Source: JBHHZI01 sp046757965 (GTDB taxonomy: Bacteria; Acidobacteriota; Polarisedimenticolia; SMYD01). Taken from it: a stretch of 21,074 nucleotides of DNA. Shown one piece after another: positions 18,788-21,074 of this stretch (within the stretch, counting starts at the first letter, position 1; each line of letters opens with the position of its first letter). The DNA is taken from positions 1 through 21,074 of the forward strand of contig JBHHZI010000047.1 in assembly GCA_046757965.1 (NCBI GenBank). Direction: 5' to 3'. The notes beneath the pieces were generated by a model that saw nothing but the letters and a program-made list of their open reading frames with translations, searched no databases and was not told the origin of the DNA. A program made the translations under genes and the position numbers.

Positions 18788-19130
18788 AGGCACGAACCAG
18801 GTCACCCAGAACCAGATCCACTACGAGTTGTTCTTCGATACCAACCTGGATGGCACCGTGGACGAGTCGATGGAGATCTTCGGCTTCCCGTCATCCGCGT
18901 CGCGCAACAAGGCGGGTGTCAGCGTGCTGCTGCGCTTCACGTCCACCTTCGACGCGGGTACCTGGGAGGCGGACAGCTCCCTCGACGACGCCACCGGCCG
19001 GGTGCAGTTCGTCATCGCAGTGGACAAGCTGCAGGCCGCTCTGGGCTCATCGTTCGGCCTTTCCGGCAATGTCAAGCGTCCCGGTGGCAACCGCGATGCG
19101 TGGGATGCCGGCGTCGTGACGCTGAACTGA
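17736..19130 (+). CDS. Secreted protein of unknown function, tandem copy 1
   Basis: 464 residues, not recognised. A basic n-region (MMRRFSR) and hydrophobic core (VILWGGLVCAMTIGA) with cleavage near residues 24-26 make a clear signal peptide. The mature part has six cysteines (46, 53, 149, 158, 190, 296), enough for three disulfides, and is rich in Ala, Gly, Ser, Thr and Asp, as in extracellular beta-rich proteins. The C-terminal domain holds DTNLDGTVDE (368-377), a DxNxDG loop like those that bind calcium in EF-hand/dockerin-type motifs, and a conserved GRVQFVIAVDKLQA segment. Two ATGs occur in tandem; ATG 17739 has better spacing (7 nt) from GGGGG (17727-17731) than 17736. Residues 1-351 are the same as in copy 2, while the last 113 differ. 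It has its own promoter and terminator. Confidence 0.85.
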   Translation: MMRRFSRVILWGGLVCAMTIGAPSAQLLNEILRGAVNDVPTDLFNCRRGVEPCGLTYRVYSAVDPSEINGPANPVDGIPRYIRVKSRYISNAVTTANYPVSGGALAGNEWYVAWDGITGAGTTDHAGWYGAQSQVVNFSEIGNSLSFNCLPVLAQEACFAALDVANASNDTVRADGTPLTHVGGISPIPCPTLTSNTVSSLSYSWEQAANSTSRDGAGSAVTGTTLYLLPDPTAAATDGDLAAGAVAVASLGASDTSATLDKATLTATAGLIGSTIYSAALKVDYAGGLSSTQFSCNSELSGTAALPAAETGDAPSVVDTQQVLIEQTGGLGGLSASATSAGGFMVVTLRQGTNQVTQNQIHYELFFDTNLDGTVDESMEIFGFPSSASRNKAGVSVLLRFTSTFDAGTWEADSSLDDATGRVQFVIAVDKLQAALGSSFGLSGNVKRPGGNRDAWDAGVVTLN

Positions 19131-19153
19131 GCCACCACACGAGGGAAAGAAGC

Positions 19154-19180
19154 GGAAGCTGAACAAGGACCTCAGCTTCC
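19154..19180 (+). ncRNA. Conserved 3'-UTR hairpin, copy 1
   Basis: GGAAGCTGA (19154-19162) and TCAGCTTCC (19172-19180) form a perfect 9-bp stem with a 9-nt loop, 23 nt after the stop codon. Copy 2 keeps the same stem with one A-U changed to G-U and a shorter loop. The downstream 34 nt up to the terminator also match copy 2 exactly. This suggests a structured mRNA element of unknown role. Confidence 0.5.
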
Positions 19181-19213
19181 CCCGTATCTCGAACCAGACA
19201 GGCAACCGCAGAG

Positions 19214-19247
19214 GCGGGCCGGAATGACCTCATTCCGGCCCGCTTTT
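19214..19247 (+). terminator. Intrinsic terminator of tandem copy 1
   Basis: A perfect 14-bp stem (19214-19227 with 19230-19243) closed by a 2-nt loop, followed by TTTT (19244-19247). This is the clearest Rho-independent terminator in the window. Confidence 0.9.
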
Positions 19248-19264
19248 CCGTGCCCTCCGGAGGT

Positions 19265-19293
19265 GCCGGCTGCTGCCGTCCCGGGCAGCCGGC
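19265..19293. repeat. GC-rich inverted repeat between the tandem genes
   Basis: GCCGGCTGC (19265-19273) and GCAGCCGGC (19285-19293), a perfect 9-bp stem with an 11-nt loop and no T tract. It lies between the copy 1 terminator and the copy 2 promoter. Role unknown; the rest of 19248-19544 holds no gene that I can support. Confidence 0.4.
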
Positions 19294-19390
19294 CGCTCCC
19301 TGCCCCGATGGGGTTCTTCCCGGTGGCGTGGTCCGGCTCCGGCCGCCGCGCCCTGCGGGACGAGAAAATTGTCGCCATAGCATTTTTGTC

Positions 19391-19419
19391 TTGACGCCCT
19401 ACGGACTCCGCCGTAATGA
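19391..19419 (+). promoter_or_regulatory. Probable promoter of the second tandem gene
   Basis: TTGACG (19391-19396) follows an AT-rich stretch (GAGAAAATTG ... CATTTTTGTC), with TAATGA at 17 nt (19414-19419), a poor sigma-70 -10. Read as TTGAC-N16-CGTA (CGTA at 19412-19415) it matches copy 1 exactly in spacing. The ATG at 19416 lies inside this element, so it is unlikely to be the gene start. Confidence 0.5.
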
Positions 19420-19544
19420 AGGGGCAGATCCGGGTGCGCGAGGGGGAGACCCGGATCGGGGCATGTCGTTCCATCCGCGACGACGTGCAGGGGCTTGTTC
19501 TGTGCGGTAGAGGTTCTGGCTTCCGACGAGATAAGGGGGAGGCG

Positions 19545-20596
19545 ATGATGCGAAGATTTTCCAGGGTGATTCTGTGGGGCGGCCTGGTCTGTGCGATGAC
19601 CATCGGGGCGCCCTCCGCGCAGCTTCTCAACGAGATCCTGCGTGGGGCGGTGAACGACGTGCCGACCGACCTGTTCAACTGCCGGCGGGGCGTCGAGCCC
19701 TGCGGCCTGACGTACCGTGTCTACTCGGCGGTGGATCCGAGCGAGATCAACGGTCCGGCCAATCCGGTGGACGGCATTCCGCGCTACATCAGGGTCAAGA
19801 GCCGGTACATCTCCAACGCGGTGACCACGGCGAACTATCCGGTGTCGGGGGGTGCGCTGGCGGGCAACGAGTGGTACGTGGCGTGGGACGGCATCACCGG
19901 TGCGGGCACCACCGACCACGCAGGGTGGTACGGGGCCCAGTCGCAGGTGGTGAATTTCTCCGAGATTGGCAACAGCCTGAGCTTCAACTGCCTGCCGGTG
20001 CTGGCGCAGGAGGCCTGCTTCGCCGCCCTGGACGTGGCCAACGCGTCCAACGACACGGTGCGTGCCGACGGCACCCCGCTGACGCATGTCGGCGGCATCT
20101 CGCCGATCCCGTGTCCGACGCTGACGAGCAACACCGTCTCGTCCCTGTCCTATAGCTGGGAGCAGGCGGCGAACTCGACGTCGCGTGATGGCGCGGGCAG
20201 TGCGGTGACCGGGACAACGCTGTACCTGCTGCCCGACCCGACGGCCGCCGCCACCGATGGCGACCTGGCGGCCGGAGCGGTGGCGGTGGCCTCGCTGGGC
20301 GCGTCGGACACCTCGGCCACACTGGACAAGGCGACGCTGACGGCGACGGCCGGGCTGATCGGCTCGACGATCTATTCCGCGGCGCTGAAGGTGGACTATG
20401 CCGGCGGTCTGAGTTCCACGCAGTTCTCCTGCAACAGCGAGCTGTCGGGCACGGCGGCCCTGCCTGCGGCGGAGACCGGAGATGCCCCCAGCGTCGTCGA
20501 CACCCAGCAGGTGCTGATCGAGCAGACGGGCGGCCTGGGCGGACTGTCCGCCAGCGCCACCAGTGCCGGCGGCTTCATGGTGGTGACCCTGAGGCA
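19545..20596. repeat. Identical 1,052-bp block, copy 2
   Basis: Partner of 17736-18787 in the same orientation. The first mismatch after the block is A18788 versus G20597; past this point the genes align with many differences but no length change. Confidence 0.9.
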
Positions 20597-20939
20597 GGCC
20601 GAGACACAGGTCAGCCGCAACCTGATCCACTACCTGCTGGATTTCGACGCCGATCTGGACGGCGTGGTCGATGACACCCTCGAGATCTTCGGCTTCCCGG
20701 CCTCGGCCTCGCGCAACAAGGCGGGTGTCGGCGTGTTGCTGCGTTTCAAGTCGAGCTTCGACGCGGGCGCCTGGGAGGCCAACAGCTCTCTGGACGACAC
20801 CACCGGCCGCGTCCAGTTCGTCATCGCGGTGGACAAGTTGCAGGCCAAGCTCGGCTCATCCTTCGGTCTCTCCGGCCTCGTCAAGTTCCCCGGCGGAAAC
20901 CGCGATGACTGGGATGCCGGGGTCGTGGCGCTGAACTGA
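19545..20939 (+). CDS. Secreted protein of unknown function, tandem copy 2
   Basis: 464 residues, the same length as its neighbour upstream; residues 1-351 are the same, including signal peptide and all six mature cysteines. The last 113 residues match at 87 positions by eye (77%). Differences cluster around the acidic loop, here DFDADLDGVVDD, a DxDxDG metal-binding-like motif, while GRVQFVIAVDKLQA is unchanged. The frame is open back to an ATG at 19416, but that codon overlaps the promoter. ATG 19545/19548 has a strong Shine-Dalgarno (AAGGGGGAGG, ending at 19542) and begins the signal peptide. The function is not recognised. Possible roles are a surface or secreted structural protein whose C-terminal domain varies. 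Confidence 0.85.
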   Translation: MMRRFSRVILWGGLVCAMTIGAPSAQLLNEILRGAVNDVPTDLFNCRRGVEPCGLTYRVYSAVDPSEINGPANPVDGIPRYIRVKSRYISNAVTTANYPVSGGALAGNEWYVAWDGITGAGTTDHAGWYGAQSQVVNFSEIGNSLSFNCLPVLAQEACFAALDVANASNDTVRADGTPLTHVGGISPIPCPTLTSNTVSSLSYSWEQAANSTSRDGAGSAVTGTTLYLLPDPTAAATDGDLAAGAVAVASLGASDTSATLDKATLTATAGLIGSTIYSAALKVDYAGGLSSTQFSCNSELSGTAALPAAETGDAPSVVDTQQVLIEQTGGLGGLSASATSAGGFMVVTLRQAETQVSRNLIHYLLDFDADLDGVVDDTLEIFGFPASASRNKAGVGVLLRFKSSFDAGAWEANSSLDDTTGRVQFVIAVDKLQAKLGSSFGLSGLVKFPGGNRDDWDAGVVALN

Positions 20940-20962
20940 GCAACCACATGAGGGACAGAAGC

Positions 20963-20987
20963 GGGAGCTGAAAGGACGTCAGCTTCC
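20963..20987 (+). ncRNA. Conserved 3'-UTR hairpin, copy 2
   Basis: GGGAGCTGA (20963-20971) pairs with TCAGCTTCC (20979-20987) with one G-U, around a 7-nt loop. From 20979 to 21025 the sequence is identical to 19172-19218 of copy 1 (47 nt), although the neighbouring coding sequence has diverged. Confidence 0.5.
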
Positions 20988-21020
20988 CCCGTATCTCGAA
21001 CCAGACAGGCAACCGCAGAG

Positions 21021-21055
21021 GCGGGGCGGGAAGAACTCATTACCGCCCGCGTTTT
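21021..21055 (+). terminator. Probable intrinsic terminator of tandem copy 2
   Basis: GCGGG(G)CGG (from 21021) pairs with CCGCCCGC (21043-21050), eight pairs with one bulged G, followed by G and TTTT (21052-21055). It is a less perfect relative of the copy 1 terminator at the corresponding place. Confidence 0.75.
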
Positions 21056-21074
21056 CGGGTGCTCCCGGGGTGGC

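Noticed and set aside
19416..19544. N-terminal extension of tandem copy 2 from ATG 19416
   Set aside because: The ATG lies inside the promoter, the extension is absent from copy 1, and a strong Shine-Dalgarno plus a signal peptide mark 19545/19548.
17736..20939. Insertion sequence or transposon as the cause of the 1-kb repeat
   Set aside because: The repeat is the 5' part of a secreted-protein gene, with no transposase, terminal inverted repeats or target-site duplication at its edges.

Overview
This window is GC-rich (roughly two thirds by eye) and densely coded, with strong GC preference at third codon positions. That bias also produces long antisense shadow frames. The gene content suggests a chromosomal segment of a Gram-negative-type bacterium: a class A penicillin-binding protein, UvrB and UvrC, a PqqD-like/SPASM radical SAM pair, a gingipain-type (C25) protease with fibronectin-like domains, an ECF sigma factor and a lipoprotein of the alkaline phosphatase superfamily. 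Such a mix is common in Acidobacteriota and related uncultured phyla. That placement is an inference; no rRNA or marker phylogeny is available here.

Layout. 1-454: 3' end of a TPR protein (+). 476-3211: PBP1A (-), divergent from uvrB (3344-5344, +), which overlaps uvrC (about 5331-7157, +). The two divergent genes have -10-like boxes so close to their GTG starts that both messages could be leaderless. 7164-8733: a consensus-like promoter, then a PqqD-like gene and an SPASM radical SAM gene with an 8-nt overlap. 8800-13206: a large secreted C25 cysteine protease. 13237-15300 (-): a polytopic membrane protein with a C-terminal TPR tail. 15409-17481 (+): a strong promoter, an ECF sigma factor, and a lipoprotein phosphodiesterase/phosphatase joined to it by an ATGA overlap. 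17736-19130 and 19545-20939 (+): two tandem paralogues of an unrecognised secreted protein, each with its own promoter and intrinsic terminator.

The most unusual part is the tandem pair. Both encode 464 residues. About 1,052 bp, starting at the start codon, appear identical, while the last 113 codons have diverged to about 77% amino-acid identity by eye. Their 3' untranslated regions then share a 47-nt identical block, a conserved hairpin and a terminator. This mosaic fits recent gene conversion or a partial re-duplication that left a variable, putatively calcium-binding C-terminal domain. The two promoters share TTGAC-N16-CGTA, which could be read by the ECF sigma factor just upstream; this is a hypothesis.

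The second interesting unit is the PqqD-like/SPASM pair. It looks like a RiPP-type peptide-modifying enzyme with its recognition protein, but no precursor peptide is visible nearby and the next gene encodes an exported protease. No tRNA, rRNA, CRISPR array, transposase or phage gene was seen.
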